From assembly GCA_018267475.1 (NCBI GenBank), contig JAFDYI010000006.1, forward strand, positions 62,001 to 126,000: DNA of 64,000 nt. Direction: 5' to 3'. This stretch comes from Bacteroidota bacterium (lineage in GTDB: Bacteria > Bacteroidota > Bacteroidia > B-17B0 > Aurantibacillaceae). Below are positions 8,223 to 17,192 of this stretch, piece after piece. Position numbers and translations under genes: made by a program. The notes under the pieces are model-generated. The model was not told the DNA's origin, did not search any database, and saw only the letters and a list, made by a program, of their open reading frames with translations. Position 1 is the stretch's first letter. Each line of letters begins with the position of its first letter.

Positions 8223-8962
8223 TGAACAAAGAAAATTTGAGTGATGATAAAATTAGCTACTAAAATAAGAATGCTTCCATACACCACGGCGCGAGTGCTG
8301 CCTCGCCCTACTTCTAAGGCGCCTCCTTCTACATAATAACCCTGATAAGCCGATACGGAAGTGATGATACCGCCAAAAACAGCTGTTTTTACAAAAGCGT
8401 AAGTAAGTTTCCAAGGCATAAAAAAAGCTTGAATACCAAAAATATATTCGTAAGGAGTGCAAGCGCCGGTAAGCACACCCATAACGTACCCGCCAAAAAG
8501 ACCTAAAAAAATACTGATAGCAATTAAAAAAGGATTGATAAAAATACCGGCCAACACCTTGGGTAAAATTAAAAAAGAAGCGGAGTTTACACCCATAATT
8601 TCTAAGGCATCTATCTGTTCGCTAATGCGCATAGAACCAATTTCTGATGCGATATTACCACCCACCTTGCCTGCTAAAATAAGACTGATGATAGTAGGCG
8701 AAAACTCTAATATCATCGACTCGCGAGCCGTGTAGCCTACGGCATACAAAGGTATAAGCGGGCTGGTAAAGCTATATGCTGCCTGTATGGTGATAACCCC
8801 TCCCATAAAAAAACTGATGATAGTAATAAGCCCTAAAGAACGAACACCTATATTATCTACTTCAAAAAAAAACTGATTGATATATACTTTCCACTTCTCG
8901 GGTTTAGAAAAAGTACGCCTCATCAATAAAAAATACTTGCCTATGTGGTATAAAAAGTGCAT
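8219..8962 (-). CDS. ABC transporter permease, MlaE family
   Basis: A 247-residue inner-membrane protein with five or six spans. Family blocks include FFMGGVITIQAAYSF, EFSPTIISLILAGKVGG and SEQIDALEIMGVN, all classic for MlaE/YrbE permeases. It pairs with the MlaF-type ATPase whose start overlaps its stop. Together they would drive retrograde or anterograde phospholipid movement for outer-membrane lipid asymmetry. The upstream region (8963-9100) is shared with the divergent gene at 9101. A TATTTTCG sequence about 20 bases before this start is a near match to the -7 element. Confidence 0.93.
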   Translation of the reverse strand: MHFLYHIGKYFLLMRRTFSKPEKWKVYINQFFFEVDNIGVRSLGLITIISFFMGGVITIQAAYSFTSPLIPLYAVGYTARESMILEFSPTIISLILAGKVGGNIASEIGSMRISEQIDALEIMGVNSASFLILPKVLAGIFINPFLIAISIFLGLFGGYVMGVLTGACTPYEYIFGIQAFFMPWKLTYAFVKTAVFGGIITSVSAYQGYYVEGGALEVGRGSTRAVVYGSILILVANFIITQIFFVQ

Positions 8963-9087
8963 ATTTTGGTGTGTGCGAAAATAATTAAATTACGTTAATA
9001 AACGAGTAATACTCTTTTTTAATCTTTTTATACGGTTTAAAATACTCGTTTTTTGATTTTTTAAGAAATAGCGTTTGAAATTTCTAC

Positions 9088-9095
9088 TACATTTG
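9088..9095 (+). promoter_or_regulatory. -7 promoter element TACATTTG next to a GTG start
   Basis: A perfect TAnnTTTG element ends only 5 bases before GTG 9101. If transcription starts 4-6 bases after the element, as in characterised Bacteroides promoters, the mRNA would begin at or next to the start codon. Confidence 0.5.
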
Positions 9096-9100
9096 CCTTT

Positions 9101-10057
9101 GTGCAAAAAGTAAGTTTGCTTGTATTATTGTGTTTTTCTTTTCTTTTAAAAGGACAGGAAGGCGATAGTCTTTTTTTTAAAAAAAATACAACCAAAAAAA
9201 GGATACCTGTTTTGTGCGAGATAAAATTACAAGACGGGTCCAGCTACAGGGGCTTTATAGAAAAGCAGGAGGATAGTCTGTTGTTTTTAAAAAGCAGCCT
9301 CGGGGTAACGTTGCAAATACCAAAAAAACAAGTGTTACGCATTGATTTTGTGCATGGGAGCGTAAAAGATACTTTAGGTACTACGCTGCTTCAAATACCA
9401 CAAATTTCTAATAACTATTACATAGTAAGCAGCAATGCCTTTTTGCAAAAACGAGGAGAGTTTTATGGAAGTTCCAGCTATTTTGTGTTTTACAACCTAA
9501 ACTATGCTATTGATAAACACGTTTCTGTTGGTATTTCCACTTCCTTTTACGCTGTGCCGGTAATGCTTCACATAAAAAGCAATTTTAAAATAGGAAATAA
9601 TATGTACTTGGGTTTAGACGGTATGGGCGGCAGCGGTTCGTGGCTTAACCCTAAAAGCTACGGAGGCTTAGGTTTGGCTAAACTAACCTACGGCACTATA
9701 CATACTAATTTTACCATTTCGGCGGGTTATGGAAATATAGAATATTACTCGCGCGCCTCAAGGAGAAGAGGCGGCGGCTTTGGCTCGTACCGCCCCTCCA
9801 AGCACCGAGATTACAATTCTTTTTTAGTAGCCGCTGCCTTTACCTGCCCCATATCTACCCGCTTTGCCTTTACTGCCGAGGCTTTTGCCGCCCCCCTAAG
9901 CGGTATTTACACGCTAGCCCCCGCCCTGCGCACCACCCGAAAGCCCAACTTATCTTTTGTGTTTGGTATAGAGGGTATTTTAACCATAAGCCCCACAAGC
10001 GGCCTAGCTAAAGTTATTGGTTTCCCCTATTTAGGGGCTTCTTTTAGAATCAAGTAA
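9101..10057 (+). CDS. Secreted protein with predicted outer-membrane beta-barrel, unknown function
   Basis: 318 residues. A signal peptide (VSLLVLLCFSFLLKGQ) begins directly at the GTG start. Residues about 35-90 form a small beta domain (IKLQDGSSYRGFIEKQEDSL, then a VTLQIPKKQVLRIDF stretch) of the kind seen in Bacteroidota proteins where it precedes a barrel. The rest alternates in beta fashion with aromatic and glycine-rich strands and ends in FRIK, consistent with an outer-membrane barrel. A short Arg-rich loop (RASRRRGGGFGSYRPSKHR) is unusual. GTG is the only sensible start, because no ATG exists until well inside the protein and the signal peptide follows it. No specific family is recognised. 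Confidence 0.65.
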   Translation: MQKVSLLVLLCFSFLLKGQEGDSLFFKKNTTKKRIPVLCEIKLQDGSSYRGFIEKQEDSLLFLKSSLGVTLQIPKKQVLRIDFVHGSVKDTLGTTLLQIPQISNNYYIVSSNAFLQKRGEFYGSSSYFVFYNLNYAIDKHVSVGISTSFYAVPVMLHIKSNFKIGNNMYLGLDGMGGSGSWLNPKSYGGLGLAKLTYGTIHTNFTISAGYGNIEYYSRASRRRGGGFGSYRPSKHRDYNSFLVAAAFTCPISTRFAFTAEAFAAPLSGIYTLAPALRTTRKPNLSFVFGIEGILTISPTSGLAKVIGFPYLGASFRIK

Positions 10058-10063
10058 TTTTAT

Positions 10064-10071
10064 TATATTTG
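10064..10071 (+). promoter_or_regulatory. -7 promoter element TATATTTG
   Basis: A perfect TAnnTTTG element just after the stop of the preceding gene and 44 bases before ATG 10116. It would drive the YfiR-like / helical-repeat / SpoIIE operon. Confidence 0.5.
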
Positions 10072-10115
10072 AACCTTGTTTTGTTTGTTTTCTAAAAAAA
10101 CAGGCTACTTAATTT

Positions 10116-10652
10116 ATGCGCAAGCTGGCTATATTGATATTTGTTTTTTTTACACTATCCGCAATGGATATAGTAGAGCGCCCTGTGCTACAACAAATGG
10201 AAGATACACAAGCCAAAATGAAAGCTACCTATATTTATAGCTTATCAAAAGGTTTTGAGTGGACGACCAACAAAGAAGGAAACTTCTCTATCACCGTGTT
10301 AGGAAAAGATGCCGGCTTAATGACACACCTCAACAACATTGCCAACGGACGTACTATAAACGGAAGAAAAATAGAAGTGCGAAGCAACGGAAGCGTACCC
10401 GATTTAGAAAAATGCAACGTTTTGTATATCACCTCCGAAAAATCCAACCTTTTAGCCGAAGTACTTAGTAAATTTAAAGGGAAAGGCGTACTGATTATTA
10501 CCGACAAACCTGGGTTGGCAAAAGTAGGCGCCGTGCTAAACTTTATTGTAAAAGATAATAAACTACAATACGAATTAAATAAAGTAGCCGCCAAACAAGA
10601 AGGCCTAAACGTAGGCTCTATGATTGAAAAACAAGCCAACAACATTTACTAA
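10116..10652 (+). CDS. YfiR-like (DUF4154) periplasmic protein
   Basis: 178 residues: signal peptide (LAILIFVFFTLSA), then one YfiR/DUF4154 domain. Family features are visible: the opening KATYIYSLSKGFEW, SITVLGKDAGLMTHLNN, the central NGRKIEVR, CNVLYITSEKSNLL, VLIITDKPG and the final LNVGSMIEKQANNI. In Pseudomonas, YfiR is a periplasmic repressor of the HAMP-containing diguanylate cyclase YfiN. Here the gene abuts the helical-repeat gene (stop TAA then ATG with no gap) and the HAMP-SpoIIE phosphatase follows. By analogy it may restrain that sensor; this is inference. Only one cysteine is present, so the disulfides of Pseudomonas YfiR are missing. Confidence 0.8.
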   Translation: MRKLAILIFVFFTLSAMDIVERPVLQQMEDTQAKMKATYIYSLSKGFEWTTNKEGNFSITVLGKDAGLMTHLNNIANGRTINGRKIEVRSNGSVPDLEKCNVLYITSEKSNLLAEVLSKFKGKGVLIITDKPGLAKVGAVLNFIVKDNKLQYELNKVAAKQEGLNVGSMIEKQANNIY

Positions 10653-11534
10653 ATGAAAAGGGCAAAACACATACTACTTAGCTGTCTCTTACTTATAGTA
10701 AGCGCTACCGGCTTTGCCCAGTTAGACTTGTTGAACAAAGCCCAAAACCTATACGTACAGAAAAAATTAGATTCAGCGCGCATCGTCATCAACCGAACTC
10801 TAAAAAACCCTGAAACAGCAAAAAACTACCAAACCTGGATGCTGCGCGGCGTTATTTACAAAGAACTATACAAGCTAAAAGAAACCGACAACGTTGCTTC
10901 ACCCAGCAGAGATAGCGCCGTAGTGTCTCTTATTCAATGCATAGAGATAGATGCTAAAAATGAAAACCCACAAAAACAAAACATTATAAAATCGCTGAGT
11001 TGGTTAGCCGCTCAATACCACAACGATATTTTAAAAATTACCGATACCCTACACTACGAACAAGCCCTTGTAAATGCAAAAAAATATAAAGCTATAAAAA
11101 AAGTAGTAGAGCCCACTTTTAATGAAAAAGAGTACGACTACAAAATATACTCCAGCATAGGTTCTATGTTTGAGGAGTGTTACAATAAAAATTCCAGCAA
11201 AAAACTATTGGATTTAGCTAAAGCCTATTTGCTAAAAGCGTATGATATTGATAACAACTCCGACTTAGTAAATAAAAATTTAGGAGTATTGTACTACAAC
11301 CAAGCTGTGGATATCATCAAAAAAATGGATTACGATATTCCGCTGGATCAATTGCCTATTTATCAAGATAACTCTATAAAATTGGGTAAGCAAGCACTGC
11401 CTTATTTGCTAAAAGCCATAAAAGCAAATACTTCGGATAAAGCGGTATTAGAAGGTTTGGCCGGCGTATATTATCTGCTTAACGAAACCGAAAAATACAA
11501 CGAATACAAACGAAAATCGGACGAGATAAAATAA
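10653..11534 (+). CDS. Secreted helical-repeat (TPR-like) protein
   Basis: 293 residues with a signal peptide (ILLSCLLLIVSATGFAQ). The mature part is helical with degenerate tetratricopeptide repeats, for example LNKAQNLYVQKKLDSARIVI near the N-terminus, KAYLLKAYDIDNNSDLVNKN in the middle and ALPYLLKAIKANTSDKAVLE near the end. The position between the YfiR-like gene (0-base gap) and the HAMP-SpoIIE gene (2-base gap) makes a single periplasmic sensing or scaffold module likely. No lipobox is present, so it should be a soluble periplasmic protein. Its ligand or partner is unknown. Confidence 0.75.
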   Translation: MKRAKHILLSCLLLIVSATGFAQLDLLNKAQNLYVQKKLDSARIVINRTLKNPETAKNYQTWMLRGVIYKELYKLKETDNVASPSRDSAVVSLIQCIEIDAKNENPQKQNIIKSLSWLAAQYHNDILKITDTLHYEQALVNAKKYKAIKKVVEPTFNEKEYDYKIYSSIGSMFEECYNKNSSKKLLDLAKAYLLKAYDIDNNSDLVNKNLGVLYYNQAVDIIKKMDYDIPLDQLPIYQDNSIKLGKQALPYLLKAIKANTSDKAVLEGLAGVYYLLNETEKYNEYKRKSDEIK

Positions 11535-11536
11535 CC

Positions 11537-13336
11537 ATGAGCCGTTTTAAATTTACTATAGGAAAAAAAATAGGTGCCGGCTTTGCTTTAGTTATTTTAC
11601 TTACCCTTATCGCTTTTATATTTACCAATACTGTAATTAATAACAGTAAAAGAGAAACGGAAGAAGTGGTACAGCACGTAACTCCCAGCGTGGCTACCTT
11701 AGAGTCGTTGCACCTGCTTATGCAGCGCTCGCAAATACTGATAACCCGATGGGTAAGCCAACAAAGCACAGACCAAGATCCTTCTAAAAAAGAATTACGC
11801 GACTTAATACGATACAAATATCCCAATGTAAAAAAAGCCTTGGACAGCCTTTCTACTCATTGGACCGATGACGAAAAAGATCAAATCAAAACCATTTTTT
11901 CATTAACCGATAAAATTTTTACACTTTATCAAAACGAAATTATGTCGCCGCTCAATTCATTTACCGCATACAACGATGCCTCTATAACACTGCCTATACA
12001 ACTAAGTATGGAATCGGTAGATGAAACCACCAAAATAATATACGAGCAACTAAACTCCCTCATAGATTCTCAAAAAAACAACGCCGAAACCGTTACCCAA
12101 AGAATGTTTTTATCGTTTAAGCACCTGCTAAACTTCGTTAAATACTTAGGTGTTTTTTTGGTGATAGGGGGTGTTTTAATTGCCTTTTTTACAGTAAGAA
12201 CCATTGTAAACCCCATTCAAAAATTAAAAAACATTATACAAGGCATGAGTTATGGCATGCTGCCTAACGACAGGCTGCCACCACGAAACGATGAAATAGG
12301 CGACATGAACGTAGCCTTAAACGACTTAGTATCATCAACCGAGCTTACTACCCATTTTGCCCGCGAAGTAGGGAACGGAAATTTCAACTCCTTTTACAAA
12401 CCCCTAAGCGAACACCATAAGCTGGGGCACGCTCTGCTAAAAATGCGTACCGACTTAGCCGAAAACGAGCGCGTACTCGAACAAAAAGTAATAGAGCGCA
12501 CCGAAGAGGTAGTAAAACAAAAAGAAGAAATACAACAAAAAAGCAACGAACTGGAAATTTTATACAAACAAGTAACCGATAGCATACGTTATGCCAAACG
12601 ATTACAAGATGCTATACTACCCTCCGATGCCGCTATAAAAGAAATACTGCCAAAATCTTTTGTGCTATTTAAACCCAAAGATATTGTAAGCGGCGATTTT
12701 TACTGGGCCAACCAGACAGGCGGCAAATCGTACATAGCCGCTATAGATTGCACCGGACACGGCGTACCGGGCGCTTTTATGAGTTTAGTGGGGCACAACA
12801 TTTTAAAAGAAATAGCTCTAAATAAAGAGGTGCTTCCTCCTGCTTCCATCATGGATAAAATGAGCAAAGAAGTAGTAAAAACACTAAACCCAAAATCAGG
12901 ATCTGCGGAAAATGCACATCAAACCAAAGATGGTATGGACATGAGTCTTTGTTGCGTAGATTATAACGCGATGGAGCTTCAATACTCGGGCGCTTTTAAC
13001 CCTTTATATTTAATCAGAAATGGAGAGCTTATTACCTACAAAGCCGATAAATTCCCTATTGGATTTAGATTTGATGAAACCATACAACATTTTACCAACA
13101 ACCTCATTAAGCTAGAAAAAGGCGATACTTTTTATATTTTTAGTGATGGATACGCCGACCAATTTGGCGGACCGAAAGGAAAAAAATTGATGACCGGCAA
13201 ATTTAAAGATGCGTTGTTACAAGCCAGTTCTTTACCGGTAGAAGAACAAAAGAAATTTTTAAACAACACCATTGAAAGCTGGCGCGGTACCTTAGAGCAG
13301 GTAGATGATATTCTAGTAATAGGAGTGCGCATTTAG
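11537..13336 (+). CDS. HAMP-domain SpoIIE/PP2C phosphatase sensor
   Basis: 599 residues. TM1 is at about 13-33, a periplasmic helical domain of about 160 residues resembles a four-helix-bundle MCP sensor, and TM2 is at about 198-220. A HAMP domain (NPIQKLKNIIQGM onward) follows, then a long coiled coil (about 305-350) and a SpoIIE phosphatase domain (about 365-599). Catalytic blocks are complete: VSGDFYW, DCTGHGVPGA, DGMDMSLC, SDGYADQFGGPKGKK and DDILVIG. It would dephosphorylate a Ser/Thr phosphoprotein in the cytoplasm in response to a periplasmic cue. It is the third gene of the YfiR-like operon. The HAMP/four-helix architecture is also that of YfiN, the known YfiR target, but the output here is a phosphatase rather than GGDEF. 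Confidence 0.92.
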   Translation: MSRFKFTIGKKIGAGFALVILLTLIAFIFTNTVINNSKRETEEVVQHVTPSVATLESLHLLMQRSQILITRWVSQQSTDQDPSKKELRDLIRYKYPNVKKALDSLSTHWTDDEKDQIKTIFSLTDKIFTLYQNEIMSPLNSFTAYNDASITLPIQLSMESVDETTKIIYEQLNSLIDSQKNNAETVTQRMFLSFKHLLNFVKYLGVFLVIGGVLIAFFTVRTIVNPIQKLKNIIQGMSYGMLPNDRLPPRNDEIGDMNVALNDLVSSTELTTHFAREVGNGNFNSFYKPLSEHHKLGHALLKMRTDLAENERVLEQKVIERTEEVVKQKEEIQQKSNELEILYKQVTDSIRYAKRLQDAILPSDAAIKEILPKSFVLFKPKDIVSGDFYWANQTGGKSYIAAIDCTGHGVPGAFMSLVGHNILKEIALNKEVLPPASIMDKMSKEVVKTLNPKSGSAENAHQTKDGMDMSLCCVDYNAMELQYSGAFNPLYLIRNGELITYKADKFPIGFRFDETIQHFTNNLIKLEKGDTFYIFSDGYADQFGGPKGKKLMTGKFKDALLQASSLPVEEQKKFLNNTIESWRGTLEQVDDILVIGVRI

Positions 13337-13386
13337 CTTAAATTTAACACAATAATTTAATTCTGAAGACTTTTTAACTGTAAAAA

Positions 13387-13419
13387 TTTGCAGCCCACGG
13401 CTTGAATGTTGTAGTATTG
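13387..13419 (+). promoter_or_regulatory. Probable promoter of C10 peptidase gene
   Basis: TTTG (13387-13390), 21 bases, TAGTATTG (13412-13419), which matches TAnnTTTG at five of its six fixed positions. Expected transcription start is near 13424, leaving a leader of about 26 bases before ATG 13450. Confidence 0.5.
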
Positions 13420-13449
13420 CGAAATACAAACCCCTTAAAACAAAAAAGC

Positions 13450-15780
13450 ATGAAAAAAATAGCGTACTCCTCTTTAGCCTTTGCCCTGTTTGTAGGTACT
13501 GCTACAGCCAGGCCTATAGCACCGCTGGCAGCCAAAACTATAGCCGAAAACTTTTACAAGAAAAACGCGGTTGTACCTATAATTTCAAGCAGTTTGGCTT
13601 ACACCTATACAGATGCTACCGGACAGCCTGTGTATTACGCCTACAACATAAACAATCATGATGGCTTCGTTATTATTTCGGCCGAAGATGCCGGTAAACC
13701 TATTATAGGGTATTCTACCAAAAATAGTTTTGTAACCCCTAAACCGCACTCGCAAATAGAATATTGGATGGGCTTACGGGTAAAAGAGATACAATCTATT
13801 CGTGAACATAACCTGGTAGCCACCCCTGAAGTAACCGCAGAGTGGAATAAATATACAAGCAATAATAACCAACGTATGACAGGCGGCGCAGGTACGGTTA
13901 TGAGCGGAACGGTAGCCCCTTTAGTACAAACCCAGTGGAATCAATCGCCCTACTATAATGATTCGTGCCCCGGAGGCTCGGTAACGGGCTGCGTAGCAAC
14001 TACTATGTCGCAAATTATGCGTTATTGGCAATGGCCGGTAAAAGGTACCGGTTCTAGCTCTTATTGCGATTGTACCTCTAGCGGATACTCTCAAAATTAC
14101 GGAACCCTTTCGGCTAATTACGGCGCTACTACCTACAACTGGGGCAACATGCCCTTGGTAGTTAATGCCCCCAACAGCGATGTAGCTCAACTATGTTATC
14201 AAGCAGGCGTAAGTGTGGACATGGATTACTCCCCAAGCGGAAGCGGTGCTTTGGTATTGCAAGTAGATGCCGGACCCGGAGGGCCTTGCGCTCAATATTC
14301 ATATATCAATTATTTTGGATACGATCCCAGCATCATAGCAGGTTATGTAAGAACCACTGTAAGCAATGACTCTCTTTGGATGCAATACATAAAAACAGAT
14401 TTAAACCTTGGTCGCCCGGTGCAATATGCCGGTGCCGATCCCAGCGAGGGCGGGCACACTTGGGTTTGCGATGGATATGATGCCAACAACTACGTACACA
14501 TGAACTGGGGTTGGGGCGGCTACGACGATGGCTTTTTTAGCATCAACAACCTGCAAACTACCAATGGCACTTTTAACCCCTCTACCCAACATGAAATACT
14601 AACCGGTATTGTGCCGATGCACACCTACTCATTAGATGCCAGCATTGCGGCTATTACCAGCCCTTCCGGTGCCTATTGCCCCGGCAGCAGCAACATCACT
14701 CCTTCGGTAGTTTTGTTAAACGCAGGTACTACCGCTATGACCTCGTGCAACATCAATTATCAAGTAGATGCAGGTACTTTGCAAACGATGAATTGGACAG
14801 GTAACTTAGCGGGCTCGCAAAGCGTTACCGTATCTTTGCCCTCTTATGCATCTGCTGCAGGCTCGCACACCTTGGTTTGCTACTCAAGCAACCCTAATGG
14901 AGGAACCGACCAAAACCCATCTAACGATACCTCAAAAACCATGTACAGCGCAAGTGTTGCAGGCAGTTTACCCGTTTCGGAAGGTTTTGAAAACCCAAGC
15001 ACTTATACCAATTGGGACGTTTACAATACCGGAGGCACCTCAGGGCAAAACTGGGGCGTAACTACTGCCGCAGCGGCCGATGGTTCTCATTCTATCTTAC
15101 TAAACAATTTAGGCAACACATCGGGGGTAGCAAGCACAATTCAGTCTATTTCAGTATATAATTTAACTACTTTGTCCTCACCCGAATTAACCTACAAAGC
15201 AGCTTATCAGCAAACAAACACAAGCAACAACGATGGCTTGCAAGTATTTGCCTCTACCGATTGTGGAGCTACGTGGAGCGCTAAGCAATATCTCTCAAGT
15301 ACTACCTTAGCTTCCCTATCGGGTTCGCCCAGCTCTTCTGCTTACGTGCCTAGCCCCTCTCAATTTACCACTTACACCGTACCCATTGCTTCGGTTGCAA
15401 GCAGCACTCAAGTAATGTTTAAATGGGTATTTACGGCTGGTTCTTCTGTTGGAAACAATATATACATTGATGATATCAATCTTTTTGATGCAGCGGCTAC
15501 TACCGGGCTTTCTAAAATAGAAAACGAGATGAATCTAAATGTATATCCCAACCCTTCATCAGGTGTTGTGAATATTGCCTTTAATCTAAGCGATAAGCAA
15601 AATATATCAGTAAACGTTATGGATGTGCTGGGGCGCGTGGTAGAAACAATACCTGCACAACAATACGCTGCCGGCAATAATACCCTTACTATTGGGCAAC
15701 AAACCTATCAAGCCGGCGTTTATTTTGTAAACATTAGTGTGAATGGTCAGCTCATCTCTAAAAAAATAGTGATGCAATAA
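13450..15780 (+). CDS. C10-family cysteine peptidase with T9SS type A sorting domain
   Basis: A 776-residue secreted protease of the streptopain family. A signal peptide (IAYSSLAFALFVGTATA) is followed by a pro-domain (about 20-120, with a YTDATGQPVYYAYNINNHDG block), then the catalytic domain. Catalytic Cys is C181 in VTGCVATTMSQIM, His is H336 in GGHTWVCDGYD, and HMNWGWGGYDDGFF carries the conserved Trp region. A CARDB-like domain follows (about 400-500), then a jelly-roll-like domain, and finally a type IX sorting domain from about 695 (LNVYPNPSSGVVNI, ending GVYFVNISV then KKIVMQ). It should cross the outer membrane through the type IX system. ATG 13450 is chosen because the signal peptide starts there; the TTG upstream overlaps the promoter. 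Confidence 0.95.
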   Translation: MKKIAYSSLAFALFVGTATARPIAPLAAKTIAENFYKKNAVVPIISSSLAYTYTDATGQPVYYAYNINNHDGFVIISAEDAGKPIIGYSTKNSFVTPKPHSQIEYWMGLRVKEIQSIREHNLVATPEVTAEWNKYTSNNNQRMTGGAGTVMSGTVAPLVQTQWNQSPYYNDSCPGGSVTGCVATTMSQIMRYWQWPVKGTGSSSYCDCTSSGYSQNYGTLSANYGATTYNWGNMPLVVNAPNSDVAQLCYQAGVSVDMDYSPSGSGALVLQVDAGPGGPCAQYSYINYFGYDPSIIAGYVRTTVSNDSLWMQYIKTDLNLGRPVQYAGADPSEGGHTWVCDGYDANNYVHMNWGWGGYDDGFFSINNLQTTNGTFNPSTQHEILTGIVPMHTYSLDASIAAITSPSGAYCPGSSNITPSVVLLNAGTTAMTSCNINYQVDAGTLQTMNWTGNLAGSQSVTVSLPSYASAAGSHTLVCYSSNPNGGTDQNPSNDTSKTMYSASVAGSLPVSEGFENPSTYTNWDVYNTGGTSGQNWGVTTAAAADGSHSILLNNLGNTSGVASTIQSISVYNLTTLSSPELTYKAAYQQTNTSNNDGLQVFASTDCGATWSAKQYLSSTTLASLSGSPSSSAYVPSPSQFTTYTVPIASVASSTQVMFKWVFTAGSSVGNNIYIDDINLFDAAATTGLSKIENEMNLNVYPNPSSGVVNIAFNLSDKQNISVNVMDVLGRVVETIPAQQYAAGNNTLTIGQQTYQAGVYFVNISVNGQLISKKIVMQ

Positions 15781-15802
15781 ATAGCATCTCTTATCAAAAA
15801 GA

Positions 15803-15833
15803 AAGCCCCACTTAAAACGAGTGGGGTTTTTTA
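15803..15833. terminator. Intrinsic terminator after C10 peptidase
   Basis: A GC-rich 7-bp stem (CCCCACT at 15806-15812, AGTGGGG at 15820-15826) is followed by a T-run; A residues on the left allow it to serve the converging gene as well. Confidence 0.85.
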
Positions 15834-15848
15834 TTGCATCGTGTCTTT

Positions 15849-17096
15849 TTAGACCTCCTTAAAAGGATTGCGTGGCACCCAGCTTGTTGGCTGTAAATAG
15901 TTGATGAAAGGAGTTAGAATAGCTTTACTTACTGTATTTTGAGGGCGTATGTAACACACTAAATTGTGAGCTTGAGCGCCTATCGTACTTTTTATCTCGG
16001 CTGCCGTTCTTCCTAAATTGAGCGTGCTTTTTTTATGAGTAATGGCTGCCTCAACAAAATCAAGCAACATATTTTGATACAGTTCATACTCTTTATTAAC
16101 CTTGTAATCAATGCCAATATAATGCGCTTCTAAGACATTGTTAGGTAAAAAAAATCCGGAAGAAAACGCAACCAAATGAGATTCTAAAAAATACCCTTGA
16201 ACATAAAACAGAGTATCAAACTTTTTTTTCATCTCATAAAAATAAGAAGGAGCTAATTTTGCCAACTTGAACTTGGCGCGATTAAACACGTTTTCGTATA
16301 AGGCATATAGCGGTACCTCATATTTCTGTATCTCCTGCCACGAAAGGTTTTTTATTTCAACTGGTTCCTTAGCCTTTAAGATGTTTTTAACTCTATTTCT
16401 ATATTTTTTTGAAAAAAGTTGTATGTAGTCCTCTATTGATTTTACGCCTTCGGGTATTGTTATGAGCATATTAGGCTCCGCTAAAAATTCAATAAATTTG
16501 TGTTTTTGAAGTACTTGCTCTTTGGGTAATTCTTTACTGTAAAAATCTTTTACTAAAGTAGCTGAAATAGTACCTCTCAGTTTTTCTTCTTGCGAAACAA
16601 GCGAGCAAACTTTTTCTAACAAGATAAGAGCCTCAACCTTGTTTATTTTTTTGCTATGAGCAAAGCCATGCTCGCCGCTTACAAAATTATTTCCGCATGT
16701 AATTAAGCGCATCAACACGTTGTTTTTGTATTTGTTTAGGTAGCGGTCAAACAACTTTAATCGTTTACTTTGTAGTTCTTGTATTTGGTTTTCTACCAAA
16801 TCGCCAAAAACATGTGCCGTAAAATCTGTAATTTGAAAACAAGCCACCCACACCGGTTTTTTATTTAGATACACTATAACAAAACGATGTAGTAAAGTAG
16901 GTTGTTGCAAAATTTCTAGTGTTTGTAAATAATCAGGCTGTAGAAAGAAATTAGATTTTTTTACAACTTCATTCCAATCAGCTTGGTTTACCTCTTGCAT
17001 GCCCTCATAAAAAGTGTAGGTATAGTTATTATACAAAACTTGTTGAGGCTGCTTGCGTCTTTTTTGTTTTTGCTTTTGGCAGAAGGGTATCACCAC
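15849..17096 (-). CDS. GNAT/FemAB-fold acyltransferase-like protein
   Basis: A 415-residue cytoplasmic protein. The C-terminal half has the pattern of a GNAT-like peptidoglycan-biosynthesis / FemAB-type transferase: [20 protein letters not shown], then the block [20 protein letters not shown], where the late glycine-arginine segment ([15 protein letters not shown]) is typical. Similar proteins in Bacteroidota are annotated as GNAT family acetyltransferases, but the acceptor is unknown. The start is taken as GTG 17096, directly after a -7 element. Methionine 33 (17000) is the alternative, but residues before it ([13 protein letters not shown]) look like part of the fold. It is transcribed away from the UDP-glucuronate decarboxylase-like gene. 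Confidence 0.6.
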   Translation of the reverse strand: MVIPFCQKQKQKRRKQPQQVLYNNYTYTFYEGMQEVNQADWNEVVKKSNFFLQPDYLQTLEILQQPTLLHRFVIVYLNKKPVWVACFQITDFTAHVFGDLVENQIQELQSKRLKLFDRYLNKYKNNVLMRLITCGNNFVSGEHGFAHSKKINKVEALILLEKVCSLVSQEEKLRGTISATLVKDFYSKELPKEQVLQKHKFIEFLAEPNMLITIPEGVKSIEDYIQLFSKKYRNRVKNILKAKEPVEIKNLSWQEIQKYEVPLYALYENVFNRAKFKLAKLAPSYFYEMKKKFDTLFYVQGYFLESHLVAFSSGFFLPNNVLEAHYIGIDYKVNKEYELYQNMLLDFVEAAITHKKSTLNLGRTAAEIKSTIGAQAHNLVCYIRPQNTVSKAILTPFINYLQPTSWVPRNPFKEV

Positions 17097-17100
17097 AGGG

Positions 17101-17108
17101 CAAATATA
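17101..17108 (-). promoter_or_regulatory. -7 promoter element TATATTTG next to a GTG start
   Basis: On the minus strand TATATTTG ends 4 bases before GTG 17096, so the transcript would begin at the start codon. It is close to the opposite-facing element at 17180-17187. Confidence 0.45.
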
Positions 17109-17179
17109 ACAAAAAGGAAACTAGTTGGAGTATCTGTATTCTTTTTACAAATAAATGACAACCCATATCATTCTTTTAT

Positions 17180-17187
17180 TATTTTTG
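17180..17187 (+). promoter_or_regulatory. -7 promoter element TATTTTTG next to an ATG start
   Basis: A perfect TAnnTTTG element ends 5 bases before ATG 17193, predicting a transcript with almost no leader. Confidence 0.45.
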
Positions 17188-17192
17188 CCCTT

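Noticed and set aside
16983-17192. Extended open frame before the UDP-glucuronate decarboxylase-like gene
   Set aside because: It is antisense to the start of the acyltransferase-like gene and precedes the -7 element; the family N-terminus begins at ATG 17193.
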